From positions 1-39,623 of the forward strand of contig CAJXTK010000009.1 of the NCBI GenBank assembly GCA_913061115.1: a DNA stretch of 39,623 nucleotides. The letters run 5' to 3'. Position numbers and translations under genes: made by a program. Origin of the DNA: an uncultured Haliea sp. GTDB taxonomy: Bacteria > Pseudomonadota > Gammaproteobacteria > Pseudomonadales > Halieaceae. Of this stretch, positions 8,203-16,046 are shown in pieces. The first letter of the stretch is position 1; the number at the start of each line of letters is the position of its first letter. The notes below the pieces were generated by a model. That model did no database searches. It saw only the letters and a list, made by a program, of their open reading frames with translations, and was not told where the DNA came from.

Positions 8203-8458
8203 GACAGTTCTTGGCGTAATTTTCGACTTCGTCTACAGTCCATTCGCCCTTGGCTTTCGCCGATAAATCCGCGCACCAATTTTCAGAGCCCACGGCAGAG
8301 CCATCGAACAAGCAGTTTTGGGCATAAGTGGCCGCGTCTGACCCCGACCATTCACTCTTCGCTTGCTCCTTTTTGCTGGAGCACCATTTCGCGGTGCCGG
8401 GTTCGACACTGCACGCACTCAGCAAAAAAATACTGCCGATAAGAAGAGTTCGTAGCAT
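8195..8458 (-). CDS. DUF3012 lipoprotein with a duplicated domain
   Basis: This 87-residue protein has a lipoprotein signal (MLRTLLIGSIFLLSAC, lipobox Cys16) and then two copies of a short motif with a 36-residue period. Residues 25-51 run from WC to NCLF and residues 61-87 from WC to NCLM. Both copies share the pattern WC, Lys/Ala-Lys, EW, YA and NCL. This pattern is what I know as DUF3012, normally seen once. The ATG at 8458 has GGGAGT upstream. The Cys pairs suggest disulfides in the periplasm. Function is unknown for the family. Confidence 0.82.
   Translation of the reverse strand: MLRTLLIGSIFLLSACSVEPGTAKWCSSKKEQAKSEWSGSDAATYAQNCLFDGSAVGSENWCADLSAKAKGEWTVDEVENYAKNCLM
8198..8386 (-). repeat. 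Internal protein-coding duplication in the DUF3012 gene
   Basis: The codons for residues 25-51 (8306-8386) and 61-87 (8198-8278) encode two related 27-residue units, each beginning Trp-Cys and ending Asn-Cys-Leu. About half the positions are identical at the protein level, so the duplication is old, not a recent DNA repeat. Confidence 0.75.
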
Positions 8459-8594
8459 AAAATGACTCCCTGTTTTGGTGTTCATGGTTGGGCAACGTAT
8501 TCGCAATCCGGCTGAGGATAGTCCGTTCGAGCGAGCCATGAAAGAATTTTGGCTAGCCTTCTCATGGTCCGCTTGAACGCTGTAAGAAATAAAG

Positions 8595-10055
8595 CTATTT
8601 TTTTAGCTGCATTTTGATCGTACTTTCCGTGGCCTTGCCATACGGTGGGAGCATGCCGCCCAGTTTGGCGATATTGATGCTGGCCTGGCGGTAGATGGAC
8701 TTGGCGTGACTGAACGTCTGGAAGCCTTTGAGTCCATGATAGGCCCCCATCCCGCTGGGGCCGACACCACCAAACGGCAGGTCCTCCTGTGCGACCTGCA
8801 TAACGACATCATTGATGCAGACACCTCCGGAGGTGGTACGACTGATCAAGGCAGTTTCTTCTTGCTTGTCATCACCGAAGTAATACGCAGCGAGTGGGCG
8901 AGGCTTGCTATTGATGTAGCTGATAGTTTCTTCGAAATTGTTATAGGTGCGAATAGGGAGCAGCGGGCCGAACAATTCCTCCTCCATCATTTTTAGGTCA
9001 TCCGCAGGTTCGGGGATCAGTGTGGGTGGTATTTTCAGCGTGCCCTGCTGGGTACTAAAATCCTCTTTGGCGGGATTGATGGGAATAATTTTTTGGCCAC
9101 GTTCGCTTGCCTCGGCGAGATAGCCATTGAGACGCTCAAAATGACGCTCGTTGATAACAGAGGTGTATTGCGGGTTGTCCAGGATTTTGGGATACATCTG
9201 GGCGACCGCTTTTTGCGCGGCGGCGATAACCTCATGCAACTTCTCTTCGGGAACCAAAAGGTAGTCTGGCGCGAGGCAAATCTGTCCTGCATTGAGTGTC
9301 TTGCCGGTCATGATACGCCCTAGGCTTTTCTCAATATCAGCGCTGCGTGAAATCACCACAGGCGATTTCCCGCCTAACTCCAATGTCACGGGTACCAAAT
9401 TACGCGCTGCAGCAGTAAGGATATGACGGGCGATCGAAGTGGCGCCGGTAAAGATCATGTGGTCAAAAGGCAGGTTGGAAAATGCTTGGCCGACTTCCGG
9501 GCCGCCATCGAATATGGCGATCTCCGCGGGGTCGTAGGCCTCGGCGATCATTTCTGCCATCAGTGCGGAAGTGGCAGGGGTAAACTCCGATGGCTTGATC
9601 ATGGCTCGGTTACCTGCCGCAAGGACGCCGGCAAGAGGCGCGAACACCATATTGACCGGGAAATTCCATGGCGCAATAATGCCGACTACGCCCAAGGGCT
9701 GGTATTCGATGCGAGAGCGGCCGCCGACCAGGTTAAAGGGAAACATGGTGGGACGTTTTTCCGGTTTCATCCAAGAGCGTAGATGCTTGATGGCGTGCTT
9801 CATGGGCGCTATCCCTGCCCCGACGTCAGTCAGTAGGGTCACCTCGCGGGGGCGACAGGTGAAATCGGTATTCAGAGCATCTGTTATTTTTTCGTTGTAC
9901 TTGATTAAAACATCGACGCCGCGCTGCAGCCGGTCAATGCGTGTTTCGGCCGAGACAATACCTTCCTTGAGGTAGGCATCGCGCTGCATTTGAAGGGTGC
10001 TATTCATTTTCTGTTCAGAGTCACCTAGGGTGGGTAATTGCTGCTCTGCATTCAT
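8595..10055 (-). CDS. Aldehyde dehydrogenase, coniferyl-aldehyde dehydrogenase type
   Basis: This 486-residue NAD(P)-dependent aldehyde dehydrogenase oxidises an aldehyde to the acid. Visible motifs are APWNFP with Asn131, the Glu226 general base in VTLELGGKSP, and the nucleophile Cys260 in NAGQICLAPDY. The AGQICLAPDY wording and the C-terminal GGVCINDVVMQVAQEDLPFG segment resemble coniferyl-aldehyde and fatty-aldehyde dehydrogenases. A hydrophobic Ala/Pro-rich tail ends the protein. The start at ATG 10055 has GAGA upstream; the open frame extends 19 residues further without family support. The true substrate is not determinable. Neighbours do not form an obvious operon. Confidence 0.88.
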   Translation of the reverse strand: MNAEQQLPTLGDSEQKMNSTLQMQRDAYLKEGIVSAETRIDRLQRGVDVLIKYNEKITDALNTDFTCRPREVTLLTDVGAGIAPMKHAIKHLRSWMKPEKRPTMFPFNLVGGRSRIEYQPLGVVGIIAPWNFPVNMVFAPLAGVLAAGNRAMIKPSEFTPATSALMAEMIAEAYDPAEIAIFDGGPEVGQAFSNLPFDHMIFTGATSIARHILTAAARNLVPVTLELGGKSPVVISRSADIEKSLGRIMTGKTLNAGQICLAPDYLLVPEEKLHEVIAAAQKAVAQMYPKILDNPQYTSVINERHFERLNGYLAEASERGQKIIPINPAKEDFSTQQGTLKIPPTLIPEPADDLKMMEEELFGPLLPIRTYNNFEETISYINSKPRPLAAYYFGDDKQEETALISRTTSGGVCINDVVMQVAQEDLPFGGVGPSGMGAYHGLKGFQTFSHAKSIYRQASINIAKLGGMLPPYGKATESTIKMQLKK

Positions 10056-10225
10056 GGTGTGTTTCTCGCTATGTGATTGCGGTGCACTTGGGGGTGCGAT
10101 ACTTACGCGCAAGTATAGACCTCTGATGTACGAAAATTAACCAGAAAAGTCACTTATTTGGCACTTACAGGGACTGAAGCTTGCTCGGGCTTGGCATTCT
10201 GGTGATGAAATGGTAAAAATTGCCG

Positions 10226-10573
10226 ATGAGCACTGATACCTCGCACCAAGATACCCGCACTCCGTCGCCACCTTATGGCTATTCTCGGCTGTGCACGCAT
10301 TCACGAGAGCAGCAGCTTCATATTGTGGCTGAGTTTCACTCGCACAAGATTAGGCCCAGTCGAATTGCCTACCGTGTAGGTATTGATATTGCGTTTATTG
10401 AGGAGCTGATTGCCGGCGAGATAGAGCCAGAGCGTTTTCCTCAACTGGTCAAGTACTATCGCACAGGTCGATACAGGCAGCGCCTGCGCGAATCGAGCCG
10501 CAGTAAGGGTGTTGCGCGTTATGAGCTACAACAACAAATCGAGCGAGAGTTTGTGCAGGAAACAGATATTTAG
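10226..10573 (+). CDS. Small unassigned protein with an HTH-like segment
   Basis: I do not recognise this 115-residue protein. Residues about 35-65 (KIRPSRIAYRVGIDIAFIEE) look like a helix-turn-helix that recognises its start by an Ile-Arg-Pro-Ser-Arg lead. The second half is strongly basic and helical (YYRTGRYRQRLRESSRSKG), ending in Glu/Gln-rich helix. The ATG at 10226 is chosen over an upstream TTG. The ribosome-binding site is weak. It is 30 bases upstream of the SnoaL-like gene and divergent from the aldehyde dehydrogenase. A nucleic-acid-binding role is an inference from the HTH-like segment and charge. Confidence 0.65.
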   Translation: MSTDTSHQDTRTPSPPYGYSRLCTHSREQQLHIVAEFHSHKIRPSRIAYRVGIDIAFIEELIAGEIEPERFPQLVKYYRTGRYRQRLRESSRSKGVARYELQQQIEREFVQETDI

Positions 10574-10603
10574 CCGCCGGAGATCTAGCAAGGAGTCAAT
10601 GTA

Positions 10604-11002
10604 ATGAACACCGTAGAGTTGTGGCATGAGATATCGCGCGGTCGTGAGATGGATCGTCTGGAAGAGGTGCTGGCAGAGAATTGTGTATTTATGTCACCTG
10701 TTGTGCACACACCCCAAAAGGGACGGGAGCTAACTCGAGCGTATCTAACCGCCGCTTTCGGCGTGTTCAATGACAGTTTTCGCTATGTAAAAGAAGTGGT
10801 GACACCACAACATGCGGTACTGGAGTTTGTCTGTGATCTGGATGGCATTGTTATTAACGGGGTTGATATCATGACCTTTGACGACGCGGGAAAAATTGTC
10901 GAGTTTAAGGTTATGGTGCGCCCTCTCAAGGCGGTTAACCTGTTACATACGAAGATGAAGGCGATGCTGGAGCATAGTCAGGGCAATAAGACAGGTTTTT
11001 AG
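10604..11002 (+). CDS. SnoaL/NTF2-like protein
   Basis: This 132-residue protein has the NTF2-like/SnoaL fold pattern: ELWHEISRGREMDRLEEVLA helix, the CVFMSPVVHTPQKGRE segment, and the strands AVLEFVCDLDGIVINGVDIM and DDAGKIVEFKVMVRPLKA. It is a complete single domain. The start at ATG 10604 has AAGGAGT eight bases upstream. Such proteins include isomerases, hydrolases and ligand-binding proteins; no catalytic assignment is possible. It follows the small HTH-like gene closely and is probably cotranscribed with it. Confidence 0.75.
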   Translation: MNTVELWHEISRGREMDRLEEVLAENCVFMSPVVHTPQKGRELTRAYLTAAFGVFNDSFRYVKEVVTPQHAVLEFVCDLDGIVINGVDIMTFDDAGKIVEFKVMVRPLKAVNLLHTKMKAMLEHSQGNKTGF

Positions 11003-11035
11003 GTATTTGCTGTCCGAGGAAAGCGTTTACGGCTG

Positions 11036-11082
11036 AAGAGCCGGGCTCTTGTCCTCCTGGAGCACTACGTAGACTAGCCCGG
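11036..11082 (+). promoter_or_regulatory. Mutually exclusive inverted repeats upstream of the RNA helicase gene
   Basis: AAGAGCC (11036-11042) can pair with GGCTCTT (11044-11050) across a single base. CCGGGCT (11041-11047), which overlaps that hairpin, can instead pair with AGCCCGG (11076-11082). The two structures exclude each other. No T run follows, so neither is a standard terminator. Whether this DNA is in the helicase transcript depends on an unmapped start site. It could equally be a protein-binding palindrome. Confidence 0.35.
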
Positions 11083-11167
11083 AGCTAATGCGACACCCGC
11101 CGCATTTCCCTGTATACTCTGCGGCCGCTTGTATAGTGGGTCTTTTACCCCCTTCAAGGTACTCATC

Positions 11168-13057
11168 ATGTCCTCTTCCGATGCGGTAACCAGTTTTTCA
11201 GAACTGGAATTGCCCGCTCCCCTGCAACAAGCCCTGGTTGATGTCGGATACGAAACACCGTCGCCGATTCAGGCTCGAATCATTCCACTTATGCTCGAGA
11301 GTGTTGATGTGCTGGGCCAGGCCCAGACGGGGACCGGTAAAACAGCAGCATTTGCGCTGCCTATTCTTGCTTTGCTGGACCTCACGTTAAAATTGCCACA
11401 GGTATTGGTGTTGGCGCCAACTCGAGAGTTGGCTATACAGGTCGCCGAAGCGTTTCAGAAATATGCACGGCATATGCCGGGGTTCCACGTGCTACCCATC
11501 TATGGCGGTTCTGATTACACCGGCCAGTTGCGTCAGTTGAAGCGCGGAGTGCATGTTGTTGTCGGCACTCCCGGACGGGTAATGGATCACATGCGCCGTG
11601 GCTCGCTAAACTTGTCCGCGTTGAAAACTCTGGTGCTCGATGAAGCTGACGAAATGCTACGCATGGGTTTTATCGACGATGTGCAGTGGATCTTAGAGCA
11701 GACGCCGCAGGAGCGGCAGATTGCTCTGTTCTCCGCCACGATGCCTGATGCCATCCGTCGTATTGCAAAACGTCATCTGCGTGATCCGCGAGAAGTCGCG
11801 ATCAAGGTCAAGGCCGTTACCACGAATTTAATTCGCCAGCGGGTCTGGATGATGGCGGGCATGCATAAGCTCGATGCGCTGACCCGCATTCTGGAGGTGG
11901 AAGATTTTGACGGGATGCTGATCTTTGTGCGCACCCGAATACTGACTGCTGAGCTGGCAGACAAGCTGTCAGCGCGTGGTTACTCCGTGGCAGCTTTGAA
12001 TGGGGATATCCCGCAAAAGCAACGTGAGCAGACCGTAGAGAATCTTAAGAACGGCAAACTCGATATTGTTGTCGCTACTGATGTGGCAGCGCGCGGGCTG
12101 GATGTGCAGCGCATCAGTCACGTCATCAATTACGATATTCCTTCGGATGTAGAATCTTATATCCATCGTATCGGGCGGACAGGTCGAGCTGGCCGCAAGG
12201 GCGATGCTATTTTATTTGCAGCTAGTCGTGAGCGCCGGTTGCTGGGTGCAATAGAGAAAGCCACCGGCAACACCTTAGATAAAATGGAACTCCCGACAGT
12301 CGAGGAAGTGACGGACAAGCGGGTAGGAAAGTTCAAGCAGCGCATCACGGAAACACTGGATACAGAAGATCTCGAGATATTCAGGAAACTCGTGCAGGAT
12401 TACCAGCACGAATATGGCGTGCCGGTGGTGGAGATCGCGGCAGCACTGGGCATGCTGGCGCAGGGCAAAAAGCCATTACAGGATAAGGTCAAAGCAGCGC
12501 CGAAGCATGAAAAAAAGAGTGCTGCTAGCGAGCCCGGGCGCAGCGCCAGTGGCAAGTCTAGGCGGGATAAAGGCAAGGACAATGACCGAAAGCCCGCTGA
12601 CACCACGCGGGCGAAAGAGGCGATAGCGAAACCTGAACGCAAGACTCAGGCCGAAAAAGACAGATTAGACAGTGGCATGGAGCGATTCCGTATTGAAGTG
12701 GGCAATACGCATGGCGTAAAACCCGGCAATATCGTTGGCGCAATTGCCAACGAGGCGGAGATCGACAGTGAGCATATTGGTCGCATCGAAATTTTTGCTG
12801 ATTACAGCACTGTAGATCTGCCTGAAGGTATGCCAAAAGAACTCATGAAGCATTTGAAAACAGTGTGGATCAGCGGTCAGCGGTTGCAAATATCTAGACT
12901 CAACTCGCCTGAAAAATCATCGCCTGGCGCTGCAGGGAAACGAAAACCCGCAAGTGGCAAAAGTCGAGCGTCGCGTCCGCAAGTACGATTGGAAGGCGAA
13001 GAAAAACCTGACAGTGGTTCTCGGACACCATCTCGTGATCGACGACCGGCGAAATAA
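11168..13057 (+). CDS. deaD: DEAD-box ATP-dependent RNA helicase, DeaD/CsdA type
   Basis: This 629-residue RNA helicase for ribosome assembly and RNA remodelling has all DEAD-box motifs in order: Q motif (Phe10 to Gln35), Walker A AQTGTGKT (52-59), PTRELA, TPGR, DEAD (158-161), SAT (189-191), ARGLDV and HRIGRTGRAGRKG. A Lys/Arg/Ser-rich linker follows at about residues 440-520. Next comes the DbpA/CsdA RNA-binding domain (MERFRIEVGNTHGVKPGNIV to VWISGQRLQI), then a basic tail. Domain order and length match E. coli DeaD. The start at ATG 11168 has AAGG upstream. Confidence 0.92.
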   Translation: MSSSDAVTSFSELELPAPLQQALVDVGYETPSPIQARIIPLMLESVDVLGQAQTGTGKTAAFALPILALLDLTLKLPQVLVLAPTRELAIQVAEAFQKYARHMPGFHVLPIYGGSDYTGQLRQLKRGVHVVVGTPGRVMDHMRRGSLNLSALKTLVLDEADEMLRMGFIDDVQWILEQTPQERQIALFSATMPDAIRRIAKRHLRDPREVAIKVKAVTTNLIRQRVWMMAGMHKLDALTRILEVEDFDGMLIFVRTRILTAELADKLSARGYSVAALNGDIPQKQREQTVENLKNGKLDIVVATDVAARGLDVQRISHVINYDIPSDVESYIHRIGRTGRAGRKGDAILFAASRERRLLGAIEKATGNTLDKMELPTVEEVTDKRVGKFKQRITETLDTEDLEIFRKLVQDYQHEYGVPVVEIAAALGMLAQGKKPLQDKVKAAPKHEKKSAASEPGRSASGKSRRDKGKDNDRKPADTTRAKEAIAKPERKTQAEKDRLDSGMERFRIEVGNTHGVKPGNIVGAIANEAEIDSEHIGRIEIFADYSTVDLPEGMPKELMKHLKTVWISGQRLQISRLNSPEKSSPGAAGKRKPASGKSRASRPQVRLEGEEKPDSGSRTPSRDRRPAK

Positions 13058-13113
13058 ATTTTTGTCCTGAGACTCCTGGAGTCGACATAACGCAAGAGAG
13101 TGGAGGTAGCTTC

Positions 13114-13674
13114 ATGTCCAAGCCTATTATTGTGGGCATCAGCGGTGCATCCGGAATTGTATACGGCTTGCGAGCCCTGCAGTTGTTACGCGATTGTTCG
13201 ATACAGACCCATTTGGTGATTAGTAAGTCTGCAAAACTCACCCTGCATTATGAGTTGGATCTGTCTCTTGCGGAGCTTGAAGCTCTGGCCAGCGAGGTGC
13301 ACCCTGTCAACCAGATCGGTGCATCCATCGCCAGTGGGTCATTTCCCACTGCCGGAATGCTGATTGCTCCGTGCTCGGTGCGCACTATGTCTGAAATCGC
13401 TACCGGTGTTACCTCAAGCCTTCTTACTCGTGCTGCGGATGTTGTATTGAAGGAGCGTCGTAGGCTTGTATTGATGGTCCGTGAGACACCACTGCACACA
13501 GGGCATCTGCGCACCATGACCCAATTGTCGGAGATGGGTGCGGTCATAGCACCCCCGGTCCCGGCGCTCTACACGCGGCCGCAGACTCTGGATGAGGTGG
13601 TCACCCAGACTGTCGGTCGTGCGCTTGACCTTTTTGACCTCGACATTGATCAGGTAAAGCGTTGGCAAGGCTAA
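13114..13674 (+). CDS. ubiX: Flavin prenyltransferase, UbiX/Pad1 family
   Basis: This 186-residue enzyme makes prenylated FMN, the cofactor of UbiD-type decarboxylases. It begins with IVGISGASGIVYGLRALQLL, then has SMSEIATG-like RTMSEIATGVTSSLLTRAAD, the VLKERRRLVLMVRETPLHTGHL segment with the conserved Arg/Glu pair, and GAVIAPPVPALYTRP. Length fits the family (about 190). GGAGG precedes the ATG. No UbiD-like decarboxylase gene lies in the window, so it may supply cofactor for ubiquinone synthesis elsewhere. It is followed by an SDR gene 42 bases on. Confidence 0.92.
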   Translation: MSKPIIVGISGASGIVYGLRALQLLRDCSIQTHLVISKSAKLTLHYELDLSLAELEALASEVHPVNQIGASIASGSFPTAGMLIAPCSVRTMSEIATGVTSSLLTRAADVVLKERRRLVLMVRETPLHTGHLRTMTQLSEMGAVIAPPVPALYTRPQTLDEVVTQTVGRALDLFDLDIDQVKRWQG

Positions 13675-13716
13675 AATTCATGGTTGACTGACAATAAAGG
13701 CAGAGGAAGTAATGAC

Positions 13717-14481
13717 ATGGCGACACAACTTTTTGATTTGACCGGCAAGGTTGCCCTAGTGAGCGGCGCCAGCCGCGGCATTGGCGAGGAAATCGCTAAG
13801 CTGCTGGCTGAGCAGGGTGCCCATGTGATTGTTTCAAGTCGCAAGATCGACGACTGTACTGCAGTGGCTGACGAGATTTGCAAGGCGGGTGGGAGCGCGG
13901 AGGCCTTTGCCTGCAATGTGGGCACGATGAATCAGATTGCGGAGCTCTTCGCGCACATACGCAAGACACACGGCAAACTGCACATCTGTGTGAACAATGC
14001 CGCCACCAATCCGTATTTCGGACACGTGCTGGACACCGACCTCGGCGCCTACAACAAAACGGTTGAAGTGAATATTCGCGGCTACTTTTTTATGTCGATA
14101 GAAGCCGGCAAGCTGATGCGGGAGCACGGTGGCGGCGCCATTGTTAATACCGCGTCGATCAGTGCACTGCAGCCCGGACCTATGCAGGGAATCTATTCCA
14201 TCACCAAGGCGGCGGTAGTCAACATGACAAAAGTCTTTGCCAAAGAGTGTGCTCCCTTTGGTATTCGCTGTAATGCGCTGTTGCCAGGTCTTACCAAGAC
14301 CAAGTTTGCAGGCGCGTTATTTAGCAATGAGGATATTTATCAAATGGCGGTGCAGGCTATTCCCATGGCGCGCCACGCGGAGCCCAGTGAAATGGCTGGC
14401 ACGGTACTTTACCTAGTGTCTGATGCCAGTAGCTATACCACCGGTGAATGCATTACTGTGGATGGCGGTATCACAATCTAG
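13717..14481 (+). CDS. Short-chain dehydrogenase/reductase (SDR), classical type
   Basis: This 254-residue NAD(P)-dependent oxidoreductase has the cofactor loop GASRGIG (17-23), NNA (93-95), catalytic Ser147, Tyr160 and Lys164 (YSITK), and the family ending SSYTTGECITVDGG. In the NNAG motif the Gly is Ala. The start at ATG 13717 has AGAGGAAG upstream; 11 extra residues in the longer frame are unlikely. An SDR of this type acts on a hydroxyl or keto group, but the substrate is unknown. It sits between ubiX and a HIT gene on the same strand and may be cotranscribed. Confidence 0.87.
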   Translation: MATQLFDLTGKVALVSGASRGIGEEIAKLLAEQGAHVIVSSRKIDDCTAVADEICKAGGSAEAFACNVGTMNQIAELFAHIRKTHGKLHICVNNAATNPYFGHVLDTDLGAYNKTVEVNIRGYFFMSIEAGKLMREHGGGAIVNTASISALQPGPMQGIYSITKAAVVNMTKVFAKECAPFGIRCNALLPGLTKTKFAGALFSNEDIYQMAVQAIPMARHAEPSEMAGTVLYLVSDASSYTTGECITVDGGITI

Positions 14482-14574
14482 TAGCGGTTATTGTAATGAA
14501 CTCTAGCGTTGCCTGAGCGCTAAAATTGCTCATTTGGCAGCCTGATAAACACATCAGTATAAGAGACTATCGTT

Positions 14575-15000
14575 ATGACTCAGCCTGATATCCCCAATCA
14601 ATTGCTGGCAGATTGTCACCACCTTGGTTGGCTTCGCACATCAGCCGTTCTGCTTAACTGCAACGCCGCCGTTCCCTGGTTTATCTTGGTTCCACAGACA
14701 TCGATGCATGACATCCTAGATCTGCCCGAGGACCAGCGTGAGGCCATATTGGCAGAATGTGCAGCGGTCTCTCGGTTCATTAAGCAGCAACTGGGATTTG
14801 ACAAAGTGAACTTTGCCGGACTGGGCAACGTGGTTTCGACCATGCACCTGCATATTATTGGGCGACACTCAAAAGACCCCTGCTGGCCGCAACCGGTGTG
14901 GGGCAACCTCCCTCAAGGCGATCCCTACGCACTCGAACAGTTACGCGAATGGCAGCTCGGCCTGGTAAAAACAGTGGGTCTTACGGCAGCGATACTCTAG
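14575..15000 (+). CDS. HIT family protein
   Basis: This 141-residue histidine-triad protein has the active-site strand TMHLHIIGRH, with two of the three triad His in register and the first replaced (Thr), as in several HIT subgroups. The LNCNAAVPWFILVPQ strand and the CWPQPVWGNLPQGDPY tail are typical of bacterial HIT proteins that lack a defined substrate. Members are nucleotide hydrolases or transferases. It follows the SDR gene by 93 bases. Confidence 0.85.
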   Translation: MTQPDIPNQLLADCHHLGWLRTSAVLLNCNAAVPWFILVPQTSMHDILDLPEDQREAILAECAAVSRFIKQQLGFDKVNFAGLGNVVSTMHLHIIGRHSKDPCWPQPVWGNLPQGDPYALEQLREWQLGLVKTVGLTAAIL

Positions 15001-15264
15001 TTATATAGGCTTTGGAGATACACGCACAGATGCTTAAAAAGCCGTGATCACCCAGCTGTTACCGCACCAGCACTTAAAGGAGTCCGGTTTTGATAGGCGC
15101 GTGATCAGTTGGACGCCCTCAGGACGCGAAGTGTCGGGAGTGGACAATGTGTCCCTCGAAGAGGTGCGGGTTAAGACCGCGGGGGACATCGTGAACGAGC
15201 GAGTGCTCGCCCATGTCGCATTGTGTTAACCGAAAGGTTTACCCCGTTGCCGGTGTGGGATGAA

Positions 15265-15849
15265 TCAGGGGGAAGATGCCTGCGGTAATGATTTCAGGGC
15301 GCGCTTCAGGTATTGCGTAAGGTTGTCGTTGATACGCGATGTGTCAACGTTGTTGGCGTCCTCTATTATCTTGGTCAGGGTGACATGCCAGACGCCTTGA
15401 TTACTTGTCTTGTCGTTGAACTGGAGAATAATATTGTTCGTTTCTTTTATGCCGCCTAAGGCGATAGCGTTGTCCACGCTGGCCTGATCGATCTGGCGGT
15501 TGGGTGTGACGCGTGGATAAGGTGAAATATTGCTTGCTAAGTCGCTGGTCGCCCCTTGGACCATGCCATTCATAAGAATATAGCCCACAGTAAACTGGGC
15601 CCGCTCTGGGTTCAGTACATAGCCTTTGCTTTGAAGGTCTGCATTAACGTCGCGTCGCATCACTGGATCAATGGCGTACGCTGGGTCAGAGGACCTAACG
15701 TCACTTGGTAGGGGATCTGTGCGCCATTGGTAGTAGAGATAATTGCCGGCGATGAAACGATCAGTATCGGCCGGTTGTATCTCGACCCCACTGCACCCTA
15801 GAACGGTGAGTGACAATATTCCGTAGGCAAGGATATTAGTAATCCGCAT
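15265..15849 (-). CDS. DUF4136-type lipoprotein
   Basis: This 194-residue protein has a lipoprotein signal MRITNILAYGILSLTVLGC (lipobox VLGC, Cys19). The body resembles DUF4136: FIAGNYLYYQWRTDPLPS, DVNADLQSKGYVL, and a C-terminal GVWHVTLTKIIEDANNVD stretch. It has AAGGA before the ATG. It is divergent from the LysR gene with about 200 bases between them. The function of the family is unknown; an envelope location is expected from the lipobox. Confidence 0.78.
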   Translation of the reverse strand: MRITNILAYGILSLTVLGCSGVEIQPADTDRFIAGNYLYYQWRTDPLPSDVRSSDPAYAIDPVMRRDVNADLQSKGYVLNPERAQFTVGYILMNGMVQGATSDLASNISPYPRVTPNRQIDQASVDNAIALGGIKETNNIILQFNDKTSNQGVWHVTLTKIIEDANNVDTSRINDNLTQYLKRALKSLPQASSP

Positions 15850-16017
15850 GGTATTCCTTTAGATGAAGCCGCAGTTGGGTATAAAAAGGTTTCCCCGGCG
15901 TGGCCGAGTGTTGAGTAGCTTACCCATGGTAGCAGGCCGCATGAGTGTCGGCCATAGAGCTGACACTTTGTGATTTTGGCAGGTGATTCGTTCATAGTAG
16001 TTTGTTAAGGTTTAGAT

Positions 16018-16032
16018 ATAACTTAAAGTTAT
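16018..16032. promoter_or_regulatory. Perfect palindrome with T-N11-A spacing, candidate LysR-type operator
   Basis: ATAACTTAAAGTTAT is a perfect 7+1+7 inverted repeat containing T-N11-A, the consensus shape for LysR-family sites. It lies 14 bases before the start codon of the LysR gene and in the region divergent from the DUF4136 lipoprotein gene. This position fits autorepression. Binding by this regulator is inferred. Confidence 0.5.
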
Positions 16033-16046
16033 GTCTAGAGGCTGCA

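Noticed and set aside
8603-8824. Shadow frame inside the aldehyde dehydrogenase gene
   Set aside because: It lies within the strongly supported dehydrogenase reading frame and has biased, low-complexity composition. The same holds for the other frames nested in large genes.
15044-15229. A 61-codon plus-strand frame between the HIT and DUF4136 genes
   Set aside because: It starts at GTG with no ribosome-binding site, resembles no known family and lies in a convergent gap. It may be chance; conservation in a relative would be needed to accept it.
15196-15239. Two small stems (CGAGC/GCTCG and AACC-GAAA-GGTT) in the HIT to DUF4136 gap
   Set aside because: Stems of four or five pairs occur by chance; no T run follows and no conservation data are available.
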